Both the position numbers and the translations under genes were made by a program. The notes beneath the pieces are model-generated. The model saw only the letters and a list, made by a program, of their open reading frames with translations. It did no database searches and was not told where the DNA came from. A stretch of 64,000 bases of DNA from Plantago elongata (taxonomy: Eukaryota; Streptophyta; Magnoliopsida; Lamiales; Plantaginaceae), in assembly GCA_036897095.1 (NCBI GenBank), contig JAYMSP010000028.1, positions 1 through 64,000 of the forward strand, written 5' to 3'. Positions 1-12,976 of this stretch are shown here, piece by piece. The first letter of the stretch is position 1. Each line of letters starts with the position of its first letter.

Positions 1-1385
1 AAAATAATTATTTAAATTTATATCTTATTTTAATGAATAATTGACATTTATGGATTCGTTTCATCGTAATAAATCAAAACATATCTTTAAATATATAAAT
101 TTTTTATTTTAGTATGTAAATAATTTATTTAGTTAACATTATCTATATAAGATTGGTGTCTATGCATTCGTCTTGCCAAGATGAATTCAAATATATGCTC
201 AAAATATTTTTCGGAGTTTTACATATAAAGTTATATACGATTTAATAAAAAGTATAACATACCAATATCAAATAGTTATTTTGAAATTAATTTTTTGTTA
301 ATTTATTTTTTTCATAAAATCGAACAAAATTCAAAGAGATATGACACATAAGATTTTACCTATATGACATGTTTATTTGTTGAGAATGATGAACACCATT
401 TTTATTATATATTTAGATGAATACAATGTATCTAAGAGAATTTTTATATGCATCTTTGATTGCAAATTGGAAAGTTGAACATATCTCAACAATCAATGGT
501 GATATCTCACTCCACCGAAACATTCAGGAAAATTTAATTCATTTTATTAATATTTCTTCACATGATATATACGTCTAGAAATTCAAATCTAGCACTATTC
601 GTTTTCATCAACATACCGAGTTTTTATTTTTATTTTTACAACTATATGCATATGAACCTTGTCTTGGCTGGAGAATTCGTGAATCTCTACTCTAGAGGAA
701 TGATTTCAGGTGATGTTTTCGCTTAAATTTGATGAAGAACACCACAAATTTGTTGGGGCCAAATTAAATTTCTCCCTGGTGCAAAGATGTTTTTTCATAT
801 CACTTATTCATGCATATATTTGCTTCATACAAATTCATACACAATGATATACTTCAACCATGGAATAGTGAAATAAATTGATCATTACTTGAGAATTAAC
901 TTGGAATTTCAGGAATGTTGGATCTGTGGTCCTCACCATGATCAAATTTTGCAGGTAGACAGGTAGTAATTTAAGACGACAAGTTTATAATCTACCAATT
1001 AAATTTCAGACCATTACTTAATTGATTAGTGATGATCAAATCCAGCAAATTACTCACATCTTTTTGGTGGACCTAAATCCCTTATTATTAAGAGACAACT
1101 AAGTGCATCATCAAGTTCAAAGCAAAATTATCAACTAATGTATCAAAACCAAAAGCAATGTGGCCACTCTGATTACATGCTAGAAAAGTATATAACTGGA
1201 TCAACCTGCAATCACACTTACATTTCATTTCCTAAAGAGTAGCTAGCTACTTTGTAATTCTTCCTCATTCACCATTTCTTTCCTTCATTGCCATCACACG
1301 GTTCTTCCAGAATCGTCGAAAGGCCTGAGAATAGCATCAAGAAGTGAAAGGAAAGGTTATACAATAGGATCTTCTACAGAAAAAT
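1..1385. other. AT-rich intergenic region, no gene seen
   Basis: No open frame with recognisable family similarity is visible on either strand. The right end probably includes the 3' untranslated region of the minus-strand ARM/TPR gene that ends at 1386. I saw no tandem repeat or transposon terminus here. Confidence 0.5.
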
Positions 1386-3188
1386 TCAATTGTTGTGATA
1401 AATCAAGCTCACATGTTTACCTCTTATATACCTGTTTTTTGCCTTCATCTTTGCAGATGTGCTTCTTTTGGAGCTGATAATATTATCATTCTTACATGAT
1501 TCTCTGGTCTTTTCTTGGTACCTACTCAACTCCCTCAGCTGAATAGGTCTGAAGAGCCATGTCGCTTCCATTTGTTTGCTGATCAGACGCACTGCATAGT
1601 GTGGAATTCTTTTGGCTGACTTCGATTTGATGCAACAATTCATAAACATGAGGCAATCCATGAAGCTCTCTTTGGCTTGTCCTTTGATGTCATAGGCCTG
1701 TGACCTTAGCCAAAGGCTACTGCAATGAGAATTCGGAGGATCACTGAGACAAAGAGCTCTAGTTGTGTCACTTATGGTGGCATCAGTATCTCCAAGAACC
1801 AAATTACACTGTGCTCTATTGCTATAAAGTAGCATTCTTTCATTTCTATACCTCAAAGGGCATATATCAAGAGCCTCAGTGTACATCAAGAATGCTTCCA
1901 CGATTTCTCCCAGCCGAAACTTTTCATGTCCTTGTTGCATTACAAGTTTAACCATAACCCTTTTTTCTTCAAGCTTCTCTCTTGACATGTGTCTTTCTCT
2001 CTTCCTTCTTTCAATCATCAAACCCCATATATATTCTAGTGCTCTTGGGACATTACAGTCCTTATCCTTTGAGTATTCATGTATTTCAAAGTCATCGAAG
2101 AGTGTCCTTGTGATCGCATTGCCAACACGTGATCTCTTGCCAAGCCTTCTAAGCTCAACCAAATCTACAAGAGACTGCATAACTTTTTCAATAACTTTGT
2201 ACCTTGTGCATGGATCTTTGAGTAGCAGTAGAAGACAATCAATTCCCATATATTGCCAATCATCCGAAGATCTTGAAAGCTTACACAAACTCTCAACGAC
2301 TTGTTCGCACTGGGAGACGCTCTTTCTTCCAGCCACAGTATAACAAAGGATCCTAATAAGTCCAACCCCTCCTGGTGATGATTGATTCACCAATCCACCC
2401 CACATTCCACAAAACTCCTTGAGGAACTCTTGCCTGCAAATAAGACTCAAACATCTTCCTTTTATTGCAAAACAGTTCAAAAGATGTATGCTCCAACATT
2501 GGACTTGGCTAGCCCACTCCTCCGCCTTGCGATTCTCCGTCTCCACTCCTCCAATACCCCTCGTAATCAAGTCGGAATGATACTTCACTCTCTTCTTCCT
2601 ATCATTCACTCCCACAAACTCTTTATACACAACTTCTAAACAGGATGAAGCCAACTCCATGGCTAATTCAACAATTTCCCTTTCGTACGCCACAATGGCA
2701 TTGAAGCTCTCCTCATAGCTCGCGAGATGACCTAATGCACGAATAGCCACTCTCTGCTCAACCCAAGTCATCTTTCCTCCCAAGAGCTCCAACAGTGGAG
2801 GTATGACTCCAGAATCAACAGCTAGCAACGCACAATCCGCATCGTTCATAGTATATGAACCAATGATGTGAGCAGCATAGTAAGGTATGTATATATTTTG
2901 GTGTTTGAGGAACCAAGCTTTGTCATAGACAGCTTTGTTGATCAAAGAAGCCATGCACTCAAAGATACCAAGAGAGGGCATGAGTTGTTGCGGATCCTCG
3001 CATCGAGTCATGGCATTGTTCCATAACCAGCTTACAACTAGAATTATATCTTCATGTTTAATGTGAGGCAATTCTTTAAGGTAATCTCTTATTGCAGCTC
3101 TCTTGGATGAGGAATCTGGCTCTTTCAAGAGGCAAAAGAAGCAAAATGATTTAGTCTCTAAGATACTATGACTGCAAGAGGTTGCCAT
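1386..3188 (-). CDS. ARM-repeat / TPR-like protein, single exon, 600 aa
   Basis: Intronless gene for a 600-residue protein. The N-terminal two thirds is helical and ARM-like: a segment around residues 125-165 (SGVIPPLLELLGG, then VAIRALGHLASYE) has the spacing of armadillo helices. The C-terminal third (about residues 405-530) reads as three TPR units, with QQGHEKFRLGEIVEAFLMY, then ERMLLYSNRAQCNLVLGD, then SSLWLRSQAYDIKG. This order matches the plant family annotated as ARM-repeat/TPR-like proteins, which are probable protein-interaction scaffolds without known enzymatic activity. A lysine/arginine-rich patch lies near residues 385-410 and a basic tail at the C-terminus. The start is the first Met of the frame, MATSCSHS. 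Family assignment is from pattern memory; the cellular role is unknown. Confidence 0.8.
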   Translation of the reverse strand: MATSCSHSILETKSFCFFCLLKEPDSSSKRAAIRDYLKELPHIKHEDIILVVSWLWNNAMTRCEDPQQLMPSLGIFECMASLINKAVYDKAWFLKHQNIYIPYYAAHIIGSYTMNDADCALLAVDSGVIPPLLELLGGKMTWVEQRVAIRALGHLASYEESFNAIVAYEREIVELAMELASSCLEVVYKEFVGVNDRKKRVKYHSDLITRGIGGVETENRKAEEWASQVQCWSIHLLNCFAIKGRCLSLICRQEFLKEFCGMWGGLVNQSSPGGVGLIRILCYTVAGRKSVSQCEQVVESLCKLSRSSDDWQYMGIDCLLLLLKDPCTRYKVIEKVMQSLVDLVELRRLGKRSRVGNAITRTLFDDFEIHEYSKDKDCNVPRALEYIWGLMIERRKRERHMSREKLEEKRVMVKLVMQQGHEKFRLGEIVEAFLMYTEALDICPLRYRNERMLLYSNRAQCNLVLGDTDATISDTTRALCLSDPPNSHCSSLWLRSQAYDIKGQAKESFMDCLMFMNCCIKSKSAKRIPHYAVRLISKQMEATWLFRPIQLRELSRYQEKTRESCKNDNIISSKRSTSAKMKAKNRYIRGKHVSLIYHNN

Positions 3189-3378
3189 TTTGATTCATGT
3201 GATACGTGGACAAGTTGGGAAAGGAAAGCAGTCAAAAGTCTTGTCTTTTAGGGTTTGGTGTTTAAGAGCTGGACAGGAAGAGACAAAAATTTGGCAGGCA
3301 GGTTAAAAGCAGGAGGACTTGTAATCCAACCTAGTAACTTTATTGAGCAGCTCGGGTAAAGCTTGGTTCAATGTTTAA

Positions 3379-3526
3379 GGAGCCGATTGGCATGGCATTT
3401 GAATGGAAATATTGGTAAAATTGTGTTTTGAATGGAATTGAAATGGGGTATTTAAAGTGTATTTTAGGCCAAATCACTGTTCATCGAGCCAAATTAGAGC
3501 ATTTAAATGCCAGACCAATCAGCCCC
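3379..3526. mobile_element. MITE, family 1 (GGGGCTGATTGG termini), copy a
   Basis: A 148-bp hairpin-like element. The left end GGAGCCGATTGGCATGGCAT is nearly the reverse complement of the right end, which reads ATGCCAGACCAATCAGCCCC. It is flanked by TAA on both sides (3376-3378 and 3527-3529), as expected for a 3-bp target-site duplication of the PIF/Harbinger (Tourist) kind. It has no coding capacity. An internal stretch beginning GTGTATTTTAGG is shared with the copy at 42592. Confidence 0.7.
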
Positions 3527-3559
3527 TAAGTTCGATAACATGTGAGATTAATAAGGTTA

Positions 3560-3700
3560 ATTATTAAAGCCGACTCTATGATAGGGGTGACTATAATATT
3601 CTTTTGAGTTAGTGGAGATTCAAACCCAGGTTAGAACGAGAGTCAAAATTACTTATATATTATACCATCATAGTATTTCATTTGATTTAAAAGGTGAAAA
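3560..3700 (-). mobile_element. Possible decayed tRNA-derived SINE fragment
   Basis: Read on the minus strand, a Pol III B-box-like motif (GGGTTTGAATCTCC) occurs near 3625-3640. It is preceded by a stretch resembling the variable part of plant tRNA-derived SINEs. I could not find a clear A tail or target-site duplication, so the limits are rough and it could be a chance match. Confidence 0.25.
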
Positions 3701-4234
3701 TTGTAGAGATTTGCGAAATGTAGTTATTATTCTCCAACAACTCTTAACCTTGAAATATCATGGAGTTTTCGGATCAAGCTCCAACAACCTAGAAATTACT
3801 CAACTGATGAACTTGATATAATTTTAATTAGCTTGCTTGATATCAAGCTGAACTTCTCTAAAGTTTGTCTCAGCTATGATCATGAGAGTTGGGTTTTTTC
3901 TTTTTTTCTTGATTAATCTATTTCTTAATCTGTACCAGATACCAACCAAATCTGTCAAGAAGATATGAAATGTTAAGAGATTTTTGAATATTGCAACTTG
4001 TTTGCATATGTGATTGTGGTCCTGATCACTTTTGGAGTCAGAAACTAATTTACATTTGCTGCAATTTAGAATATAAGAGCAAAGAAAAGAATTTAAAATA
4101 AATTTCAAGTACAATTGTAATGGTCTCAAGAGTATGTGGCTACCATGTTCCATGTAATGCATGTACTGCAGTTAATATATGAAACTTTCTAGTTAGCTAG
4201 TAAAGGCAGACTCAAATTAAAGAATTATGATTAA

Positions 4235-4487
4235 GGGGCTGATTGGAGTAGCATCCAAATGCCCGTTTGGATACTACTCGGAGATTTTGTGTTTGTTATG
4301 GCATTTAAATGCCGAAGATCGAAATGACTCTACGGTAACAACATTTTTTTCTACCTATATAACAAACCTATAATACACTATTCAATTACAATTCTATACC
4401 AAATACAATTTTAACAATCCCACTACAATTTCGATCACTATTCATACATTTAAATCGGGACATTTAAGTCGCATGCCAATAAGCCCC
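4235..4487. mobile_element. MITE, family 1, copy b (longer variant)
   Basis: A 253-bp element with ends GGGGCTGATTGG (left) and CCAATAAGCCCC (right), the same termini as the element at 3379. The flanks are TAA (left) and TAG (right). The interior is AT-rich and differs from the shorter copy, so it may be a subfamily. No coding capacity. Confidence 0.6.
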
Positions 4488-4499
4488 TAGATCTTCAAA

Positions 4500-5632
4500 T
4501 AGTGAAATAGGTTTTCAAATGTAGTCAACTTTACAGATAAACACACATTGTGTAATCATGCTCATATTGCCTAACTTTGTCGCTATGTGTCAAAGTTTCC
4601 AGTCCTTAAGCCATCATCACTTTGTCGACTTTAGGCATTTGTAAACTTAGGTTAAAAGTTGATCAAGGATAAAGGCATGCATTACTGATTTACTGGTAAT
4701 GTTTTAATGTTAAAAACACAAATGTGTCAACATTGGTGGCTTTCTCCCAGCATGAAATTAGTTATTTTAACATGCTATTCGACGAAACATGATAGTTTTA
4801 TTCCAATGAACTATTTAATCATCCATCATAGCATAGGAACGAGAAAACTTTTACCAGTTCATACATAGCTTTTACGTAGGTCAAGTACCGATGATATATA
4901 GTATAACCTATATATTGGCTCAATAATGTGATCCTATGATCTAAGTTAACAGGAAGAATTAAACTTACATGGATAAGTATAGATTCCATGGTTTAAGATT
5001 GTTATAAGTAATACTTAAGGTGTAAACGAGCGCGAAAGTTCGACCAAGTTTGTTGGTTCAAGCTTGAATTGACCTGAGTTGAAGCTGTTTGCAAACATTA
5101 ATTCTAGTCTTTCATAAACGAATTGTAAGCTTATGCAACAGAAGATATAGAACGTTTGCGATTTGCTAACATCTTGATAAAAGTATATATATATATATAT
5201 ACATGTAATATTGAAGTACATAATTATCAGGAAAAGTTGAGGATTAATCATACATGCCAGGGCAAATGTAAAAACATGGTTCCCATTTCAGACAGTGGGC
5301 TAACCAGATGAAATGGACTAGGCCAAGGATTCAAATGCTAATTAGCCAGAGTAGGACTTGGCAGATAACACTGTATGAAACACTGAAGCCCAAGGTTTGG
5401 GCCTTGGGGCAAGCCCAGGAGTCAATGCCATACTTGGCTGTCCAAATGCTCACTGTCACTAGTAGTATAATTAAACTAGTTTTTGCTAGTACTTAGTTTT
5501 GCTAATTAACTAGCAAAAAAACACCGTGTAATGTGTATTTCTGCATTGCACTATTTAGCACAATCCAACAACATGATATACTACATGCTTTGTGGTATAG
5601 AACCAACAGTCGAAATACAATTAACAAGATTT

Positions 5633-5667
<35 letters not shown>

Positions 5668-6383
5668 TAATTATATGAGAATGAGTTAGCCACCCTAGAG
5701 TTGATATCTTGAAAAGACAAAGAATAAGCATGCACAGAAAACCAAAGACATAAAATTACTACTTCATTAAAGAAGCTTGTTCTGTGGATTACATGGGTAA
5801 AGAATGTCATGATACACATAACACGAGTGCTCAACATTTCGGCAAAAGCTCTCAAAACATAATCATAAGCAGACACCATGTGACCATGCTACTCCTTTTT
5901 CATAATTATCAACACAAAGTCACAAATAATTATACCAATTCTTGGTGAAAAGAGAAGGGAATTGTTATAGAAACAACTCAACTGTCACAAAAGCATGAAA
6001 TTAATTCACTTTTGCTTTGCCGATAACATTTGATGCTCGGACTGCTAATTAAAGACCATAAACAAGGAAAGAGTAACACACCGGATGATATTCTAATCCT
6101 TGCATAATTGCATGCCATTAAAATTTTAATTATGGTACATGATTATGCAATGAAAGGCATCCGAAATTACATTCAGAAGCTAACTCAGGCAAAATAAACT
6201 GAGCATCAAAGGAGCTTAAGGCTCATTATAATGACTATTTACAGATTCAGATAAAGAGAGATGAGTTAATTGTGAAAATTTGTTCAATTTGCCTGATATT
6301 TCAGATACTATTTTGAGCTGCTTGTTTTGTTACAGCATAAAACAACTACCCTAAATACTTCAGTAAATAAATATGCCATTTCG
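4500..6383. other. Intergenic DNA with microsatellites
   Basis: Gene-free between the MITE at 4235 and the DUF620 gene. It contains an (AT)n run near 5185-5202 and an (TG)n run near 5640-5667. The part from about 5690 to 6383 probably includes the 3' untranslated region of the DUF620 gene. The short open frames here have no family resemblance and are treated as chance. Confidence 0.5.
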
Positions 6384-8767
6384 TTACCTCATAGCATTCA
6401 TTTTCACCACAATGTTGTTCATATCCCTTTCATGTGATCTTCCATATGGGGCGACTTTGGCTGAATATGCGGTCTTTACCCTGTCTTCCTGAGGAAACTC
6501 GCATGTTTCACTGATCGGCCCGAATCTAATTTCTGCAGGAGGAATGAAGCAATCCATTGATAAGCCTGGCACATTGAATGCTACTTCCTCAATGGTCCAT
6601 GTTTCTTCCATTCTTGTCTTGGTGTGGCTCATTGCTGTCTCCCCGAACCTGAAAAGGGTAACAACAGATCGGCCCGAGTGAGCGATCATGACCCCCTCGA
6701 CTGGTTTGTAATCATCGAGAAATGAATTGATGGTTGTCTCCCAATACACAGCATCGCCACCACTGGACTGAATCCGTGTCAAATGGGAGTCTTCTAAGTG
6801 CACCAGGAGTCCTGTCCTTTGGCTGAAATAGCCAAACAAAACATGTCTTATGATTTCTGCAGGTCCTTCACTCCTAGATTTGAGTGTTTGGGGGTCGGCA
6901 CATAACTTCAGTACGAAGCAATCCTCTCCACCTATTTTCTTCTCTCCGGTGCACCTTGCATGCGCAAACATATTTGCTGTTGTTCTTGGATCTAGACCCT
7001 GCAAAATCAGATCTCAGGTCATTGACAAGAGATTGCATGCATAATTTACAGTTCCCTATACTCCAATTGGAATCCTTGAAAGTATTCTACATTTGAGGTT
7101 GAATAATAAAAAAAAACTTGACATGCATAGTATAATTCACACGTACAGCTTTATGTTTAAAGCAAAATTTTACCTGGAGGGCACGACGCAGAGGTCTAAC
7201 GGGTCCTTTGGCTGCATGTGCGCCAAGCCAGGGAGTGTGCCGCCACACAAGCCTCCCATTACAACCTGCATGAACCTTGCTACCTCCAAGAGCTAGCTCT
7301 ACATACCACATATCGGGTTTCATCTGCCAGAGCACAAATCCTCCTGTCTCAGCGGCCTTTGAAGAATTCTTATTCTTTATGACCTTTGTGGCAGTCTCTA
7401 TGTCAGATGCCAACATCTTGACCTTCCCCATCGCATACGCATTTTGTATAGAGTTTTGAAGCTTTTGTCCTCCCGATGCAGCAAGATACTGCTGCAATAT
7501 GTACTGAGCAGATGATGTTTCCTGCAAAATAGTCCACAAGTATTACCATCTTTGAACCCGATGATCCAAAAACAAGAACAATTCAGGAATATAAAACAAT
7601 GCCATAGCAAAGTCTGTTTATTGTCATGCACACAATTCATTGTCAACGCTCAACAACAGTGCATTTTTTCATAGTGCATCAATAAACATTTCACAACTTT
7701 TTTTTTATCCATATCGCAAATCATGTCAACATTTCGGAACATGTAAACCACAATTCCCACCTACCTTTTACATCTCCTCAATTACAAAGTAACCCCATAA
7801 TAACACAATAAAAAAATTAAAGCCCACGCAAGAAATCTAACGGCTCTATAATGAGAAAGTTCAACCCAGGACTTCTTTACCATTTACGACACATTACTTT
7901 GACAATTCCATCCCAAAATAGAATATAATGTTTGACAAATGACACTACTAGTCACTAACCAACTCCTTGATTATAACACTTACGCTATAATAATCCACAA
8001 ACAGTTGCATCTCAACGCTGTTCACCGATTAATTTATTCAACAAACAAACTTTAACTAACTTCAGTAAGAAACACTCCTACTATTCCAGCACACCAAGCA
8101 AACACTAAACAAAATTTGAAAATATTCGTGCCTTCGAAGCTACAGAACAAACAGATACAGTCAACACCTCGACTAGTCAAGCAATACACCAAACATCCAT
8201 GAACAAATTAGGCAACTAACTGAACACTTATCATATAGCAAAATAGTATAACAAGCTAAAGCTAACCATTTCAAAAAACACATTACAACAAGCAATTAAG
8301 CTAATCAATAATCAATTCGTAACCGATATGAACGGAAGACTAACAATCGGAGTATCCTTAATGCTGAGATGAGGCAAAGAGTCACAGTTGGTAACATGAA
8401 CCGGAGCTAACGGCGCACCGAGCACACCAAGCAGCAGCCTCAGATCCGACCTGGAAAAGCCCGGCCCACTCGCAGACACAGAAGGGGCCCGACACAGCCA
8501 ATGAGCCCACTTATCACTCTTCGTGTCAGTCGACCCGACCGGATCCGGCCCCTCTTTCAAAGGAGACAACGCTTCAACTACCGGCCTCAACCCGCCCGAT
8601 CTCGAAATGAGTATCTCCGGCGGTCCAACGCTGGAGCCTCTCCTCCGCCTCCGGAGCAGTCCGGAACCGGAGGGGGACTGGCTGCGGCCTCGCCTGGAGC
8701 GGGCCGGAGAGAGGCCCCGGACCATTTCGTCCTTGAGAGCTGAGAAAAAGCCTTGTTTACGCTCCAT
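6384..8767 (-). CDS. DUF620 family protein, three exons, 461 aa
   Basis: Exons in transcript order are 8345-8767, 7174-7521 and 6384-6998. All introns are GT-AG and the frames join without gap (141 + 116 + 204 codons plus stop). The N-terminus has the family's opening motif, FSALKDEMVRGLSPARSR, followed by an arginine/serine-rich stretch. The rest is the DUF620 domain: exon 2 begins ETSSAQYILQQYLAASGG and exon 3 contains SFLDDYKPVEGVMIAHSGR. Plant DUF620 proteins are usually about 450-480 residues, so this one looks complete. The function is not established. The first exon is GC-rich and arginine-rich compared with its surroundings. Start Met chosen at 8767 because the family motif begins a few residues later. 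Confidence 0.9.
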
Positions 8768-10403
8768 AATAACGAAAATGCTGTTAATTTGTGAGAGAGA
8801 GTGGGAAAAGAGGAAAAGTGAGTGGCAATTTGTGTAAGTGTGTGAGTGGAATATGGAGTTTGCAAGGAGAATAAAGAGGAAAACAGGAGGAACTGTAATC
8901 TTCTCTTTTTCTACTTGAGCAAGTGGGGAGAATTAAATAACAAACTTTCCATTTTCTCTTCGGACTGGAATTACATGTTTGCCCTTATTTAAGGGTTTTG
9001 TGTGTGGTAGGTAGGTCAGATTTTCTTTTCCTTTTCTGGAAGTTTTGATTTCACTTGTTGTATTCATCATGTAGTTAATTATTTACGAATTACGTATTTA
9101 TATGGTATGATAGTAGAATCTGTCTTAAATGATATTTCATTAGTTGAGAGACTTTATTGTACATTGTACGAGTTAATTTTGATTAACGGCCAAGAGTATT
9201 ATTATACTATTATAATTGTTAGAACGTATCTAAAGTGATTTTATTTTCTAAATGCACAAATTAAAGTGAAGTGAAGTGAGTAATAAAATTCTTTCTGAAA
9301 AAGGTCATGCATGAAGAATGGTATTTAGGTCAATATACATGCATGCCGGTTTCCGGTTGGTTCACTACATCTACACATCTATTATTAATACTAATTAAAA
9401 GTTAGAAGTAAACATTAGTCTAAAAGTAGTGGTTTTCACCACTTCCTTAATACTAGGCTATATAAAATCAGATTTAATTTGTCAGTTTAACGTTTACACA
9501 CCATATATACCAATAATAGAACTTTCATACGTATTGTAGTAAAGTTTATGGGTTTTGTAGTTTTTATAAATGGTACGTATTCATATAATTAAAATGGTGT
9601 ATATACCTTTTTTTAATGTGAATTTAAAATTAAAAGAATAAAAATTACATGCGAGTATCAACAATTAAAGAGTTCATGCAGGTATCTACGTAATTAGCTT
9701 TCTAGAAGTAACTAGTTTTCTAAAGTAGAATTTTCGATGTTGAATTCCAGTTTTTTCAATTTAACTTACTATGTGAGTTGTTTGGTGATTCATCCTCCAC
9801 GAAACTAATCGTTGAGTTCTGATCTATATATCTTCTCAAGAGTATTTAATAAAACTCTTAATTTATAGGGTGAGCAATGCAATGTGTCTATGTATCTTAA
9901 AAAAACCAGTATATCCATCAATTGTAATTATCTCATATAATTGGAATTCATGAAAGAGAGGAGGAATGGTGAATTAGGGTTCTTGGTAATTGCCTGCAAC
10001 ATTAATGAGCTGACTTCAACGTTTTGTTTACTTGATTTGTATATATGTTATATCTTTTATTTGTTACTAATTAAGGTTATATATATAATTTTATAAAACT
10101 GAATGATTTATTATAGACTTTTTCCTAGTAATGTTAACAATACTTTAAGGGTATTAAAGTTAACTCATATTTTAAGGGGATTTTTCATTATTAAAAAATA
10201 ACTAATAATCTATCGCACGAGAAATTAGAGATAAAATGACTTTGAACCAAAATTAATGGATCAAATTAAATTGAATGACACGTGGAGATAAAAAGGAGAT
10301 CTATGTTCAGATCGGTACAAAGTCGATATTTGTGAATTTAGCTATTTAGAAGGCTAGATTCGGAGTAAGGAAAGAGAAAGTCTAGAGAAAAAGTGGTTTT
10401 TTC

Positions 10404-10678
10404 ATGAGATATAAAAATTTCATTTTTTTATATTAAAATTCACCGACCCTAAATAAAAATGCACAGACAATGTAAAAAACTACATACCTAATAAAGACAC
10501 ACATACAATACGTAAAAATTTACGGACAAAGTAAAAACTCACAGGCTGTAAATAAAAATCAACAAACAATGTAAAATTTACAAATCTTAAATAAAATTCA
10601 TATACAATACGTAAAAATTTACATGTACTAAAAAATTCACTTATCTTAAATAGTAAAAATGAAATTTTTATATCTCGT
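10404..10678. mobile_element. TIR element about 275 bp with repetitive interior
   Basis: The left arm from 10406 (GAGATATAAAAATTTCAT and following) is matched by its exact reverse complement ending at 10676, a perfect terminal inverted repeat of about 22 bp. The interior is built from degenerate short units of the kind CAATGTAAAAATTTAC and TAAATAAAAAT(T)CA. It has no coding capacity. It looks like a MITE, but I cannot place it in a superfamily because no clear target-site duplication is visible. Confidence 0.5.
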
Positions 10679-11335
10679 AGACTTTGTAGCAAGTAAAACC
10701 TCAAGAAGTGGACAGGATGAATAAGTTGAGAGAAAGTGATGAAAGACTCACGGTCAAAGTCTACGAGAAAGACCGAAGATGATTGAGATTCTCAATGAGA
10801 ATCAAGTGGCATGTAGAGCAATGCCAAGAAGAAAAACATCACAATATCACATGTTACCTTGTATGACCAACTCATTACATATCCACCCAATTACTATCGA
10901 TTCTCTGAAAGCTGGATTCTCTCATGGGATTGTTAACAAATTTACCCACACCTGGATTGTATTTTACGTTGTGCTTTGGTTCATCAGATCACTTTTTTCA
11001 AATTTTTATAGATATCTTTTGATGTTTTATCTGTTATGTAATATGTTATAGTAATTAATTATGACGTTTTAAATGTTGTACAAATATTATATGAAGCAAG
11101 TGAGTGTCTCATCATGCAATGCACATTTTTTACTTATGTGAGATGCAAGTTATCTCAAATTTATCCAGTCATGTTTGATGTTGAAATTTTGAAATATGAG
11201 GTAGATTTTTCTTGAGTCCATCCATCCACACAGGTACTTGACAACTTTGGCGATAGTCAATTAATCGACTCTCGTATAATAAAACCTTTGTAATGCATTG
11301 GCAATCTCGAATGTGAATGAGTTGTTAATCTATGG

Positions 11336-11663
11336 CAACTCCATCCGTCCCACCAAAGTTCACATATTTATCATTTTTAACCGTATCATCAAACTTTATG
11401 CATTACTAAAAATAGAAGTTACCCCACCACTAACTAAAGTTCATATATTTATTATTTTTAACCATCTCATCAAACTTCATGCATTACTAAAAATAGAAGT
11501 TACTCCACCACTAACTAATAATAAACAATTTCAACTTTACACAGAAATTATACATTTTATCACTAAAATTATACTTTTTTCCACCTTCTTTATTTTTTAT
11601 TATTATTTTAATTTTTCGTATTAAACCTACGCACCAATTTAAAGTTTGATATTATGGAAGGAG
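11336..11663. mobile_element. Stowaway/Mariner-like MITE remnant containing a tandem duplication
   Basis: The left edge carries CTCCATCCGTCCCACCAAAG, close to the CTCCCTCCGTCCC terminus of plant Stowaway-type MITEs. The right edge ATTATGGAAGGAG is a weaker inverted match. Inside, 11350-11513 holds two tandem copies of a unit of about 80 bp (AAAGTTCA(C/T)ATATTTAT ... CTAAAAATAGAAGTTAC). The boundaries are uncertain. Confidence 0.4.
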
Positions 11664-12889
11664 CTGATTGATTGATTGGATTGATGTATGAGTTGGGCCA
11701 AAATTCTGGTGCATTATTATGGTAATAGAAGTCAAATCCAGCCGGAAAGAAAATAAAAGGCATGAGTTCAAACAGCCAAACAGGGATGGATGGATCGATT
11801 GTAATTGGAGTTGGTATGAACGTGTATGGCGCAATTGACGGATGATAAAATTCATCATATTAATTAATTAATATTACTGGTTGTTTAGATTATGTGGTTT
11901 GACATTTTAATCTGTATAAGATGGCTTCTAATGATTGACCCCACAATTAAACTTCATTCATGCCACTATATCACAGATTAAACTTCAGTTTAATCTGTAA
12001 CATGTCATTTTAATCTGTAACATGTTAATGACACTGAGGTCCCACTCCCATCACCTATCGAATAGTACACCCTTTGTTTCATCACGAATGTAAAATTTTA
12101 TGGTACAGTAAAAATCCTTGGTTTTTATCACGAAATAAATAATCTTATACTTGTTGTCTCCAACTTTTACGGTCAACATACTTCGACTTTTACAAAATTT
12201 TACTAGTGTAATTTAATTGGACATTTATTTTTATAATTTAAAATTAATTCACAATCAAAAATAAAGTTTATTTACCACAACAAATGATTTATTCGGAAAC
12301 GAAAACAGTCGTTCCAAGGATGTTCTACTCTAGAGAGCAAGTTCCTCGACTAATGGAGGGCTCCACTCGAGGAAATTCCTCTTCGCTTCATAAGTGTGTA
12401 TTTGAGTAAGTCTGTTAGAAACCCATCTAGATAATGAATTTTTTTTTTTATTGGATGTGGATGAATAAATGAATATTAAATTATTGTTTCCATTTGGTTT
12501 TTTCCTTTAAGAATTAATGGAAAAGCCCCTGAGTAAAATGTGAGTAGTGTTGTTGTTGTTGTCTTTGACTTGGTATTCTAGTAGTACAAATTATGGAAGC
12601 ACTTTAGTAACTTCTGCAGATCTCGATCAAAAGCAAGAGAAGAGTTGCTATGCCCCAGTCTGCGTGTGACCTTTTTATATTTATTGGAGTTATTTCACTT
12701 TCAGTACTTGTTAAGGTGAATTTTACAGATAATTGCAAAATATGTTGAAAAACTTTGGCGTGTTGATGACATTTTAAAGAAATGAATCTAATAAAACTTT
12801 GAAATCATGAGTACCTCCTAACATACTAAATACTCTATTTACCTTATGAATAAGTCAGGTTATAAATTTAACTTTATTTGGTTACTTTT

Positions 12890-12976
12890 AAGTTGTGTTC
12901 TTTGAAAATTAATTTAATTCAGTTTAGTTCAGTCCAGTTCAGTTTAGTACGTCTAAGTTGAAGAGAACACAACCTT
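12890..12976. mobile_element. MITE, family 2 (AAGGTTGTGTTCTCTT termini), copy a
   Basis: A short element of about 87 bp beginning AAGTTGTGTTCTTT and ending AAGAGAACACAACCTT, which are inverted repeats of each other. The interior repeats TTCAGTT(T/C)AGT units. Three longer, related copies occur at 34051, 34255 and 54405. Confidence 0.6.

Noticed and set aside
10779-11051. 90-aa plus-strand open frame
   Set aside because: Hydrophobic C-terminal half from AT-rich codons and no recognisable family; probably chance.
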